Shown: in pieces, positions 35,526-45,937 of the stretch
Position numbering within the stretch: the stretch's first letter is position 1
Layout: each line of letters opens with the position of its first letter
Source: Protula sp. h YS-2021
Taxonomy: Eukaryota > Annelida > Polychaeta > Sabellida > Serpulidae
Length of the DNA: 64,000 nt
Assembly: GCA_949752745.1 (NCBI GenBank)
Contig: OX457024.1
Location: 48,364,490-48,428,489 of the forward strand
Direction: 5' to 3'
Notes under the pieces: generated by a model
What the model saw: the letters and a program-made list of their open reading frames with translations, nothing else
Databases searched by the model: none
Told to the model about the DNA's origin: nothing
Made by a program: the position numbers and the translations under genes

Positions 35526-36478
35526 GGGTTTATATATTATTACACTTGGAGATTTGTCAAAATCCCCTAGTGTCTTGAATTTGTACGAAAATTTTAGCCG
35601 CAGGTGTGACATTTTTTTTCCGTTTTTCCGTGGAACTAGTCAGAGGCCGTTAGGGCTAGTAAGATGAAATTTGGATATGATAAGCTTCAGTATGTCTAGT
35701 TGATCCTCCTGTATTTTTTAAAATTTGTTTAATTTTTTCAATTAAAAAAAGTCAAAACAAATTTACAAAAGAGAAGCTGAGAGCAGTAGTTTAAACTGCC
35801 ATGATATCAGCCTCGCTGTATTGATCGCTCAACTCTCAATGAAAGCCGTCACAACATGCATGTGCAAGTTTAAGTTGGCTGCAGCATTTGGGTTTTTGCC
35901 AATTGCTAAAGAGTGATGAAATCTGGCTCACTGATAGAGGGTGATTAGACACCGTAAAATCCGCATTTTTTAACCATGGCCTTAAGAGTACGATTGACAT
36001 CCTCGGCCATGGTCAAGGTCAAAAACCGGAAGTTGACCATTATCTCGAAAACGGTTAGAGATAGAGCGATTTTGAGCTTATTTTCGACCCTTTGGGCCTA
36101 AAAGACGATATTTAAGACGGACCTCGCTGACCTTAACCTGCTCGGTCATGGTTGAAATAAAAAACGGGAAGTGGCACATTGTCTGGAAAACGGTTAGAGA
36201 TAGAGCGATTTTGAGCTTATTTTCGACCCTTGGGCCTAAAAGACCATATGTAAGAGGTACCGTGGTTACTGAAATTCGGCCATGGCCAAAGTCAAAAGCC
36301 GGCAGTGGGCCATTATCTCGAAAACGGTTCGAGATGGTCGAAAATACTTATTTTCGACCATTTGGCCCTAAAAGACGATATGTAAGAGGTTAAGAGTTCA
36401 GAAACGTTTTTTTTTTGTGACCTCCAAGTGTAATTTTCGCTACTCGGTAGCGAAAACGGTCTAGTTGATTCAATGTTT
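35526..36478 (-). repeat. Right inverted arm, with three internal ~120-bp subunits
   Basis: Mirror of the left arm, with three copies of the GGTCAAAAACCGGAAGTTGA CC / TTTTGAGCTTATTTTCGACC module (around 36010, 36130 and 36250-36400). The outer end holds a perfect hairpin TTTTCGCTAC-TCG-GTAGCGAAAA at 36435-36457. Confidence 0.82.
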
Positions 36479-36599
36479 CCCGCAAAAAAAGAGCACATCT
36501 GTCTCCACTAAAAACTCCCGCAGAATTCAGTCTCGTTTTACCTACTTTTCAATAGCTATAGCTGACCCGTTTTTGTCAAGGACTCCAAGCCTCCAGGTC

Positions 36600-37370
36600 T
36601 CCAAACAAAATATGTAAGTGCGTTTTTGCACGTTTCAACACTACTACATTTTGATTCACTACATGTTTTGACATGTTATGGCACTATGGGAAGCTTAGCA
36701 CATTTTGACGAAAAGCCATCCTACGAGACGCCGGGCAGGTGGGCGACAAACCCGTACATTCTGGGGTATAATTTTCCAGGGAATAACAAGTTTGACACTG
36801 GGAAAGCCGTCGATACGCTTGATTCGTCTTATCGTCAGTATGCCATTCTTTAACATGGCTACATTTTCTGACGAGCTTTGATATGCTGAGACACACTAAC
36901 ACACTTCGACATGCTAAGACACGCTTTGACAACTATTGATAATTTTGGCACTTTGACACGGAAGGACACACTGACACGTTTGGACATTCTTCGATACGTT
37001 ATGGCACGTATCGCGTGTCGCGTTGTAATGTTTTAACATGTTTTGAGACGCCCTGATACTCCCTACCATATTTTAAGAGGCTATGCCACGCTATGACGTG
37101 CACTGACGTCATCTGACACGTTATGACAAGCTTGGCAGGTTTTGGACATACTGACACGCTATGATGGATTTTAAATGGCCATGACACTGAAACTATACGA
37201 CATGCTGACGCAATACGACACGCGTCGAACATTTGGTACGTTTTGATTCATTTGAATGTTTTGATGTGGTGTGACGTGATATCACACGATACGTTCTGAC
37301 ACATGAACATGATGACACACTACGACATTCCTCGACACCTTTCAAGACGCTTTGACGCATTTTAACAGGA
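36600..37370. repeat. Degenerate ~11-bp periodic GACACG/GACATG array
   Basis: Words such as TTTTGACATG, TATGACACG, CTGACACGCT and TTTGACACG recur every 10-13 bp. A non-repetitive piece of ~145 bp interrupts it (36710-36855). The same word family occurs at 32115-32180 on the other side of the foldback element. Confidence 0.65.
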
Positions 37371-37564
37371 TATGGGGTGTTTTACACTTCTCCAGTACGG
37401 TAAGAGTCTCTTGGGGAGGGTTCTTGTCAAACTGCAAGGCGATTGGACCGCGTTGTGTTTAGACAACCCCTCTCGCTCCCACTCCCATCGTCACACCAAA
37501 AAACCAGGTCCCCTCACAGCTCCCCTCTTCCTCCCAACCCTGTCTCAATCCTTTAGCTTGACCC

Positions 37565-37862
37565 CATTGATCGCCAGTCACGGCTGATGTTTAGTGAAGT
37601 CTCCCCCCCCCCAACATACACCCTACCCAAGTCCCTACCCACCCCCTCCTACCCAAGTCCCTACCCACCCCCTCCTACCCAAGTCCCTACCCACCCCTCC
37701 CACCCAAGTCCCTACCCACCCCCTCCTACCCAAGTCCCTACCCACCCCTCCCACCCAAGTCCCTACCCACCCCCCTCCCCCCCCAATGCATTAGCTTCAC
37801 TTGACTGATCGCCACTCACGGCTGATGTAAGTGAAGTTTCCCCTTCCCCACATACACCCTCG
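37565..37862. repeat. CT-rich 25/26-bp minisatellite between direct repeats
   Basis: Six copies of ACCCAAGTCCCTACCCACCC (C)CTCC(T/C), alternating 26 and 25 bp (37625-37780). They are flanked by two ~65-bp direct copies of TGATCGCCA.TCACGGCTGA TGT...GTGAAGT.TCCCC...ACATACACCCT (about 37568 and 37805). The minus strand is G-rich. Confidence 0.85.
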
Positions 37863-38005
37863 CGGTGACTAGGTAGTAGATCTCCCGCTGGTAGGAAATT
37901 TGCTGGATGTTGGGATGATTGATAAATCAGAAGGCATGAACCGATCAATTCAATGAAGCAACTATCGGAAAAGATTATGTAAAGAAATAGCAACCACCAG
38001 TGGCT
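37863..38005. other. Short unique spacer before the 38-kb MITE
   Basis: No feature recognised. Confidence 0.5.
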
Positions 38006-38242
38006 GTATTCACAAAAGTTAACTGCACAGTTAACCGATACCGTTAACTGTTCCGTTAGCACCAAAAATGTCCGAAAGTAAATTAAAAAATGTCCGAAAG
38101 TAAATTAAAAAATGTCCGAAAGTAAATTACAAAATGTCTTAACGAAGAAGTCCTTCTGAAAATTATTTCCGTTATAAAACTAGATCAGCTGAATTTCAGT
38201 TCAAGGGGTACAGGGAGCTGTGCAGTTAACTTTTGTGAATAC
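38006..38242. mobile_element. 237-bp MITE with perfect 25-bp TIRs
   Basis: GTATTCACAAAAGTTAACTG plus CACAG (38006-38030) is matched exactly by its reverse complement at 38218-38242. Inside are three tandem copies of the 22-bp TGTCCGAAAGTAAATTAAAA AA. It has no coding capacity, so it must have been moved by a transposase in trans. No unambiguous target duplication is visible. A relic copy lies at 14595-14690. Confidence 0.88.
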
Positions 38243-39410
38243 GGCGGCAGACAGTATAGGTTAGTCAGGAAGAGATAGGTTAGTCAAGAAAAAAGATAAG
38301 TTAGTCACGAACAGAAATATGTTATTCATGAAAAACAGGTATGTCCGAGGACATTATGTTCAGCCGTAAAAGAACGACATTGCGAAGAGGAGAGCAGAAA
38401 GCTATTAATTTTGACATTATAAATTTGATACAAGGCACTTTTTTGGAGTGCCACCTGAAGAACATCGCAAATATTATAAAAACATTATAATTTCGAAGAG
38501 AGTATTGCAAAAAGTAGTGTAGCAAAGTTTTAAAGAATTTAGTCTACGTCGTGTTCAGTTATGTACAAAAAAAACTGCAGAACGCCTGTAATAAAAATTC
38601 AGTCAATCATTTTTTTTAAAATCTCATCATTTGGCACATTTTTGACCGATTAAAATCTTTACAAAAGTATATCGAAACAAATTTCTGTTTTTTTCAGGAA
38701 TTTTGTCGACTTGGGCCAATATTTAGGATTATTTTAGAAAACCTCAAAAAAAATAGCATGGTAGCATTTATATTTTACCGACGCACACACTCAGACGGGG
38801 CATATACAGACGCACGCATCAACGAACACCGGACGCATAAAGTGATGGGAATACCCTTGCACCGAAATCAATGCGTATGAAACAAAAACACTTCAACTGC
38901 ATTAAAACGTTAAGGAATAAAACTGCTATCACCTTTCCGGAAACGATCGCATGCGAAAATTTCTTATTCGTATTCGAATTTAATCCCGACTGCCAAAAAT
39001 TTTAACGCTTAACATAATTGAATGCATTAATCTTGCCTGAATACTTTACGAGGTAGCGACTTTCCCCAGTATTACAGCGTCGCGTTCGGTCGGTCGTGAT
39101 GCAGCGGTGCCGGTGCAAAATCGTGAAATTATCTGAAAAAAAATGCAACGAATTTCCGTCAATGCAAGGTGTTATAGATTCCGGTTTTGCACTGTGTACA
39201 AAATCAACTTCTACATGTCAGCTAGAGTTCCGCCTGAGTGTGAAAACGAATCTGGGTTTGGAATAGCGCACTGGCTTCTTATAAATTCATCATCTAAACG
39301 CGGACAGTATTAAAATCGCCTCTTTTCGCCGTTATAAATTGACGCGTTCAAGCAGCTAGAAAACGCATGGCAGAATTACAAACCGTGGTCGAGGGCATAG
39401 CCAGTAACTG
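38243..39410. other. Intergenic, no gene recognised
   Basis: TTAGTCA.GAA.AG..A.AGGT is repeated about four times at 38258-38330. Otherwise unique, AT-rich sequence without coding content. Confidence 0.5.
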
Positions 39411-39583
39411 GGTAGTGATCGGGAAGGGACCGGGTGGTGATCAGGGAGGGACCGGGTGGTGATCGGGGAGGGACCGGGTGGTGATCGGGGAGGGACCGGG
39501 TGATGATCAGGGAGGGACCGGGTGGTGATCAAGAGAGGGACCGGGTGGTGATCAGGGAGGGACCGGGTAATGATCAAGGAAGG
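39411..39583. repeat. 22-bp G-rich minisatellite, 8 copies
   Basis: ACCGGGTGGTGATCGGGGAG GG repeats in near-exact 22-bp steps (one copy is 23 bp). The outer copies are the most diverged. Confidence 0.92.
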
Positions 39584-39774
39584 TAAAAGACATTTAAACG
39601 GAAGTCGAACACTCCTTGTATTTTTTTATAATTTAAAAAAAAAAAAGCGGATGAAATGCAAGACGGCGGATCAAGTTAATTACTTTGACGAAAAATCAAA
39701 ATCAAATTCAAGTATGTGGTTTTTTTTCATAAATGGTGAAGCCCTACCTTAAAATTTAGTGAGGATCAGTCAGT

Positions 39775-39942
39775 AGTGTTTGTGTTACCATGATGACAAA
39801 TTGGGGATGGAAATCGAAGATGGCGGCTGGAGACAATCTGGAATTCTTCTACTTTACCGAAACCAGCAAGGAGTGCGATTTTCAGACTATGCGGGACGAC
39901 GAAAAGATTGAATTTTTGTGCGTCACTATTTCATCGTCTGCC
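39775..39942 (+). other. Short ORF interrupted by the 39.9-kb TIR element
   Basis: A plus frame starting at 39790 reads MMTNWGWKSKMAAGDNLEFF and continues in ordinary composition to the insertion point at 39942. The reading frame beyond the element (from 42412) soon meets a TAG. No family recognised. It may be a chance ORF or part of an exon broken by the insertion. Confidence 0.25.
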
Positions 39943-40189
39943 TATGGAATGCCATTTTCACATTTATTAGGGAATTATTGATATCAAGAATTAATTTGAT
40001 CTCAAAAATTGATTTTTTGATATCAAGAATTAATTTTTGATCTCAATAAATCCATATTTTGATATCATGAATTCATTTTTGCTATCTGTAATTGCATTTT
40101 TGATATCTCTAAATGTATTCTTGATCTCAAAAAAGGTGAAAATTTTTGATATCAATAAATATTTAGAGATAGCAATAAATATTTATTAT

Positions 40190-40980
40190 CTGTTTCCCCC
40201 TAAGGGAGACATATATAACATTTGGTGTGTCCGTCCGTCCGCAGTGAGTTCTTATGAAATTAACGAGTCGATTTTTCTCAAAACATACATACATATTGGG
40301 GCACATGTCTAGATAAAGCCCGTGTTATTTTTTTTTCGTTTCTTCAAAAATTCATTTTTTGGCAAATTTTTGAACATAGGGGGGGGTCGTGCATTTTTTT
40401 CACTTTGGCAGGTTATATCTCTAAAACAGCTAGTTGGATAAGGCTCAGATGTCGCAAGAAGAACACACATGTAGCGCAAATGTATAGTGCCAAGTTTTTC
40501 TTAATTTCCGCTGAAAATGTATTTTTGGCGAATTTTTAAATTTTTTATTTTTTCCTTTTTTGGGGCATATTGTTGCGATATCTCCGAAAGGGTTTGTTGG
40601 ATTAGGCTGGAACGTGGCAAGAAGAACCCACATATAGTGCAAATGTTTACTGCGAAGTTTTTCTTCATTTCCATTGAAAATGTGTTTTTGGCGATTTTTT
40701 TAATTTTTGAACTTTAGCTTTTTTTGGCCATATTGTTGCGATATCTCCAAAACAGTTTGTTCCATTAGGCTGAAACATGGCAAGAAGAACCCATATGTGG
40801 TGGAAATGTTTACTGCGAAGTTTTTCTTAATTTTCTGTAAAAATGTATTTTTGGTGATTTTTTTTCAATTTTTTGGGATCGCCAATGTTGTACTTTTAAG
40901 CAAGGAATTTTTTTCCACATGACTGATTGGGGGCGGGGGAGACATCCGTTTTTTGTTTTCACAAAAACACTGGCCAGTCT
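40190..40980 (-). repeat. Nested block: palindrome, (GTCC)n and three ~163-bp units
   Basis: Read on the minus strand it has the same layout as the arrays at 27-29.5 kb. Three ~163-bp units (TTGTTGCGATATCTCC at 40571 and 40734, with GGCAAGAAGAACCCA shared) are followed by GGACGGACGGAC and a GTCTCCCTTAGGGGGAAAC palindrome. It interrupts the TGATATCAA field of the surrounding TIR element and is therefore a later insertion or a carried passenger. Confidence 0.72.
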
Positions 40981-41739
40981 AGTTGATATCAAAAATGATT
41001 GAATGATATCTAAAATTGAATTTTTGAGATCAAAAATTCAATTCTTGATAGCAAAAATGAAATATTTGAGAGCAAAATATCAATTTAGAGCTCAATAATT
41101 CATTTTCTTTACATTGATATGAAGAATCTATTTCAGATATCATTATTTCAGACTGATACCTTTTTAATTTTTTTTTGAAATCTGCAAACGATTTTTGATC
41201 TCAAAAATTGATTTTTGATATCAAAATATCAGTATTTTAAATAAAAAATTCAGAAAGACACATCTGTAAATAAATAAATAATGAGTGTCCTTGTATACAG
41301 AATCTTTATTTTAATTTTTACTGTACAAAAAAGAAGCAATTCTTGAGATCAAAGATTGCGTTGTTAATATCAATTTTAAGCTCAATCATTCATTTTCTTT
41401 ATATTGATATGAGGAATTTATTTCAGATATAATTATTTCAGACTGGCAAAAATTTATTTTTGAGATCAAAAAATCAAATTTACAAACTTAAAAAATCTTA
41501 AGGGAGGCGCACATTTACACAAAATTTAACGAATCGTCAATTAAATTTTGGAGATGAAAATTTGAATTATTGAGATCAATAACAACAACACAATTTATGA
41601 TCTCAAAAATTGCTTCTTTTTTATACAGTAAAAAATGTAAAGAAAGATTCTGTTTACAATGACCAGTCATTTTCAATTACAGAGGTGCACTTCTGAATTG
41701 TTATTTAAACAAGTAAGTATTTGTGAAACATAAGCAGGC

Positions 41740-41865
41740 CCCAACCGCCCCCAAATTCAAAGGGGTATAAAGCGATGACGGACAGACAGACGGACGGACG
41801 GACAGACGGGCGGACACCCTAAACCTATAGGCCCCAATCCGAAGGGTTGGGGCCTAAAAATTAGA
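41740..41865 (+). repeat. GACG-rich tract followed by GGCCCCAA palindrome
   Basis: GACGGACAGACAGACGGACG GACGG (41775-41815) is followed by GGCCCCAA-TCCGAAGGG-TTGGGGCC (about 41831-41855). The upstream AGGCCCCAACCGCCCCCAAA suggests a single unit. Also nested inside the TIR element. Confidence 0.75.
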
Positions 41866-42479
41866 CCGATATTTTGAAATCAAAAATCAATTTTTGACAT
41901 CAAAAAATTATTTGCAGATTTCAAAATACAAATTAAGAAGTGTCCTGAAATAATGATATCTGAAATAAATTCTAGATATCAATAAAAGGAAAACTAATTA
42001 TTGAGCTCAAAATTGATATTTTACTCTCAAATATTTCATTTTTGCTATCAAGAATTGAATTTGTGATCCCAAAAAATCAATTTTAGATATTAAATCATTT
42101 GTGATATCAATAAATATTTCTTGATATCTCTAAATATTTATTGATATCAAAAATTATTTTTTGAGATCAAGAATACATTTAGAGATATCAAAAATACAAT
42201 TAGATAGCAAAAATTAATTCTTGATATCAAAATATGGATTTTTTAAGATCAAAAATTAATTCTTGATATCAATAATTCCCTAATAAATGTGAAAATGGCA
42301 TTCGAGAGATAGCAAAATATAAATTAATGAGATCTTCTTTGATTTATTGATATCTCTAAATATATTTTTGATACCAAAAATAAGCATTAAATGTTAAAAC
42401 GGCATTCCATATCTGCCAGTGTCGCGTAGACCGAGAAAAAAAATTTAGACCAGTTGCCCAGTGACACGATAGTAGAGAA

Positions 42480-42560
42480 TCTAATACGGGCATGCCATCA
42501 CTGACACGGGCGTGCCATCACTGACACGGGCATGCCATCACTGACACGGGCATGCGATCA
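42480..42560. repeat. 20-bp tandem repeat, 4 copies
   Basis: ACACGGGCATGCCATCACTG repeats with only single changes (GGCGTGCC, GGCATGCG). The unit contains the palindrome GCATGC. Confidence 0.9.
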
Positions 42561-43530
42561 CAAATTACTGTCAAAAAGATCATAGAATAACGCTTTAACA
42601 TTGAACTTATTCGACAGAACATTTACAAGCTTCACAGCAACAATGAAACTTCATAAATTTTACACAAAGAAAAATAATGTCTCACCGATTGTGCCGGACT
42701 GACGACCGAAATCCTTTAAATTCACACAGTTTACATCCGTGCTGACCAGCTTAAAAAGAGCATTTGCCGCATGCGAGGCAGCTTATATACGTGCAAAACG
42801 CCACGTGCAAAGATCACCCGACAGACAAAGTACAGGTGGATTGGGCCAATGAAAACGCGGAATGCCACGTGCAAAAATCACCCGACCGGCAAACAACCCA
42901 GGTGAATTCAATCAATGAAAAACAACAACCCTCAATTAAAGTTAATACTGAAGGGTGATATAGTAAACAAACAAGACCGGGGAAAGGTTTACCGTCTTAA
43001 TACGAAGGACTTGCAGTCTGCAAAACAGATGTCTGACATTTGATGACCATCCCTGAAGTTGTTTAGGAGTTCTCATGTTTTAAGGAAGCGTCCAACATTG
43101 CGATGGGGGAGGGGGCTATTTTGCATTTTCTGGTAGATTCTTAAATCAACCCTAATCGTGATTTTGAAATGATAAAGTCGTACCTAAAATTTGATGATGA
43201 TCGGTTAAGTAGTTTTTCAGTTATCGTATTAGCAAAATATTGCCAGTGTGACCCTGACATAGGGTAAATGATCCAATAAAAATGACGTGTATCTACCCAC
43301 TATGATTGGTCGATCTATACGTCAAATAACGCAGGAAACGTACTACCACTGAGAGTAACCGAGAAAGGACAGCTCTATGAACGGATAGGCAGACAACAGC
43401 AGAATCTATAATCCCCCCTCAGGCCTAAAGCATAGCACTGAATTTTAGAGTTTGGTATGTGTGGAATTTTAGGTCCCCTTTTCTCTTTGTTGCAGCTCTA
43501 GAAAAAAAACCCCCTCCCCCGATTTTTAGT
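42561..43530. other. Intergenic; one ~61-bp duplication
   Basis: GCCACGTGCAAA(G/A)ATCACCC GAC(A/C)G.CAAA...CAGGTGAATT...CAATGAAAA occurs twice (about 42800-42858 and 42861-42920). No coding sequence recognised. Confidence 0.6.
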
Positions 43531-43661
43531 GAAAATGTGTTTAAAAATTTAAAATGTTTAAAAATTATTACACGTCTGAAAAGTGAATGTGTGGAAATGT
43601 GTTTAAAAATTTAAACTGTTTAAAAATTATTACACGCCTGAAAAGTGAATGTGTGGAAATC
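43531..43661. repeat. 62-bp tandem duplication
   Basis: GGAAATGTGTTTAAAAATTT AAA.TGTTTAAAAATTATTA CACG.CTGAAAAGTGAATGT GT occurs twice with a 62-bp step and about 3 differences. Confidence 0.9.
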
Positions 43662-43727
43662 CAGTCAATCGGATATGCGCTCGAACGCAGGCAAAAAAGA
43701 AAAATACGTTTTGCAGCCGTGCCATAA

Positions 43728-44590
43728 AATACTAAACATAAAGACAAAGTTCTGTCCAGATGGGCGGATTGGGATCTGTGGCAGTGGGGAAAACTTTTTG
43801 GAACTTAAAATGTTAAAAATGATAAAGAGTGACCATTTCGCTTCATTTTTTGACCAAAAATCAATTTTCTGACTGAAACAGTATTCGCACAGTCGGTCTT
43901 GGAATAGGGGCACCCTCGCTCAAAAAAAGTGTACACTTTTTCAATTTCATTATTGCTCGTATGATTTATTCGTTTAACTGTGAACGCTGTGTAAAACGTA
44001 AACGTAAGAAAATGTTACTCACGCTTGACCATGTCTTATTGTAATGGGCATTTCTTATGACTTAATTGTGGGTGTATCCACCACGGCTCTGTCGACACTC
44101 CGTATATGTCGTAGTCATTAATCGTGTTATCGTCCTAACACTAACCCCCGTGTCGTTTGCGGCATCGGCCTTTCGCTGGCCAGCCTGGATGCGCAATGGC
44201 TCCTTGTTTGTTTGTTTGTTTGTTGTTTTTTTTTCATTTAACCGCATGTTAACAAGTGATTATCTACAATAGGATAGCTAAGGTCAATACTGTACATGAT
44301 GGGGGTAATTTGAATTTTTATTCAAACAAAAGGAACAATCACCCGCTTGACCGCACAAAGAAGTCAGACAGTAGACAAAACGTGTACTTTTCTGAGCGAG
44401 GGTGCCCCTATTCCAAGACCGACTGCGAATACTGTTTCAGTCAGAAAATTGATTTTTGCTCTTAAATGAAGCGAAATGGTCACTCTTTATTATTTTTAAC
44501 ATTTTAAGTTGCAAAACATGTTCATCAGTGCAACAGACCCCAATCCCCCACCTGGACAGGACTTTTGTCCTTATGTTTATTATATCAGCC
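43728..44590. mobile_element. ~0.86-kb element with ~200-bp TIRs
   Basis: The left arm (about 43728-43945) and right arm (about 44375-44590) are inverted copies. Landmarks from outside in are TAAACATAA, CTGTCCAG.TGGG, GATTGGG, AACATTTTAA, GAGTGACCATTTCGCTTCA, ATCAATTTTCTGACTGAAAC, AGTATTCGCA and GGGGCACCCTCGCTCA. The 430-bp centre contains no ORF of note. It is MITE- or foldback-like. No target duplication could be assigned because the arms fade out gradually. Confidence 0.82.
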
Positions 44591-45480
44591 CCTCTGCCTT
44601 TCACTTTTTGCGAACCACGTCTGGCCTAAAAAATAATCTTTCTTAGCGTTTGAAAACGCATGGTAACAAATACTATCAAGTAACACACCTCTTCACAATA
44701 CATGCCCTGCGTCAAATTCAAGACCGGGATAGGAGGCAAAATTGGCGACAACTGGAATATTTTTCACTCTACGATACCGTTTCAAAACCTAGCTTTTTCT
44801 GTAAACAGTATTTGCAATTTGCTCGTAGCTTTACATAGGAAAGTGCATTTCTGCCTTCAAACAATTTCGTTGCCAGAGAAAACCCCTAGCAATTGATTGG
44901 CTGGTTGGTTGGAAAGAACGATTTTTAAAACGATCCCGAAACGCGGAGTGCAGAATTTTTTGAAAAACATCCCTTTGTCAGCCAATGGCGGAGTCCACTT
45001 CAGAAACAGTCCCCTTTTTAAAAAACGCGGATTATTGAATGAAAATCCCCCTCCTGTTCAACAAAATTGGCACTCAGCGCGGAGCGCGTCTTGCCTTAAA
45101 ATCAACCCCATTTCTCGGCGGTTTTCTGAGCACGCATGGCCACACGGTACCCTCGTATCTGTGAGGTAAAGGATATGGAAATGACACGGCGATGTGGAAA
45201 TGAGACAAATCTAAACCCCAGTACCTTTTCGAACCCTAAAATATGTCAATGACTTTCTTCACTAAAATATAAGAATTGGTCTCTTGCACCAAATTATAAA
45301 AGTTTCTCCTTTAAAGAAGGTTTTACGTGCAAAATGAAAGTATAAGAAACGTCTCATTTGCCATCGCTCGGTACTATATGCCGTTCCCTCTGCGATACGA
45401 CCGGTAACTTCCTCAGAATGATACGAACTGCCGGTTGGTATTTTCACACAAAAATTCAGCCCTTAAAAGATTGAATATAC
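44591..45480. other. Intergenic, no gene recognised
   Basis: Around 44930-45050, AAAACGATCCCGAAACGCGG-like words and CCCCTTTTTAAAA recur in a diverged way. No coding content recognised. Confidence 0.45.
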
Positions 45481-45527
45481 GCTATTTCTTGAGTTAAACT
45501 GTTTTCTATGTTCTATGTTGCTTACCT

Positions 45528-45937
45528 TTGTTACATTTATTAAGATCTATTCCTTCCAATCGTGCACATTTTGTTGATATTTCTATATCATTTCTCTACA
45601 CACCACAACAGCTTTTCTTCCATTTTGTGCACTCGGTTTTAGAGACGTGTGCAATTCATCAATACCCTCTCGGAGTTGACCGTTTTACCAATTATAGACG
45701 AGAGGGTCTCTCGATACACATTACGAGTACAACCGCATGAGAGGACAACAAGGTTGCCCTGTTACCAGTTGGTCAAGAACCTGGCTGGAACGCCAATGCA
45801 TGGAGAGATTTCTCCAAAAGACATCAGCAGGATTTGACAGATGGCAAACGTTTGGAATTTATTACAGCTTTGAAGCAGATAATCTATTTTTGGTAATATA
45901 TCGAGATGGTAACTATGAACTAAATTGTCTGGTGTAG
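45528..45937 (+). other. Possible decayed coding fragment, unknown family
   Basis: Three overlapping plus frames (45528-45740, 45649-45837, 45737-45937) together give ordinary-looking protein sequence (for example RYTLRVQPHERTTRLPCYQL, then NLAGTPMHGEISPKDISRI). No motif I recognise. It could be a broken single-exon gene or transposon piece, or chance. Confidence 0.25.

Larger units (their letters stand above)
32891..36478. mobile_element. 3.6-kb foldback-type element with ~0.85/0.95-kb inverted arms
   Basis: The left arm (32891-33737) and right arm (35526-36478) are inverted copies along almost their entire length. Shared landmarks in mirror order are AAACATTGAA, CTAGACCGTTTTC, AATTACACTTGG, CTCTTAACCTCTTACA, ACCGTTTTCGAGATAATGG, CGCTGCAGCCAACTTAAACT, CAGTTTAAACTACTGCTCTC, GGATCAACTAGACAT and TAGGGGATTTTG. 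The 1.79-kb centre has only short ORFs that I cannot assign. No clear target duplication was found. It is a foldback or long-TIR DNA transposon, possibly a non-autonomous derivative of a larger element. Confidence 0.85.
39943..42411. mobile_element. 2.47-kb TIR element made of TGATATCAA/GATCTCAAA words, 6-bp TSD
   Basis: The left end TATGGAATGCCATTTTCACA TTTATTAGGG is matched by two nested inverted right ends: a long one (AGGGAATTATTGATATCAAG..., ending at 42304) and an outermost TATGGAATGCCGTTTTAACA (42411-42392). TCTGCC occurs immediately outside both ends (39937-39942 and 42412-42417), a 6-bp target duplication. The body is a palindromic field of TTTTTGATATC / GAGATCAAAAAT words with no ORF, and a second inverted pair at 41297-41365 / 41592-41670. 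A foreign block (40190-40980) is nested inside. Non-autonomous and probably mobilised in trans. Confidence 0.85.
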
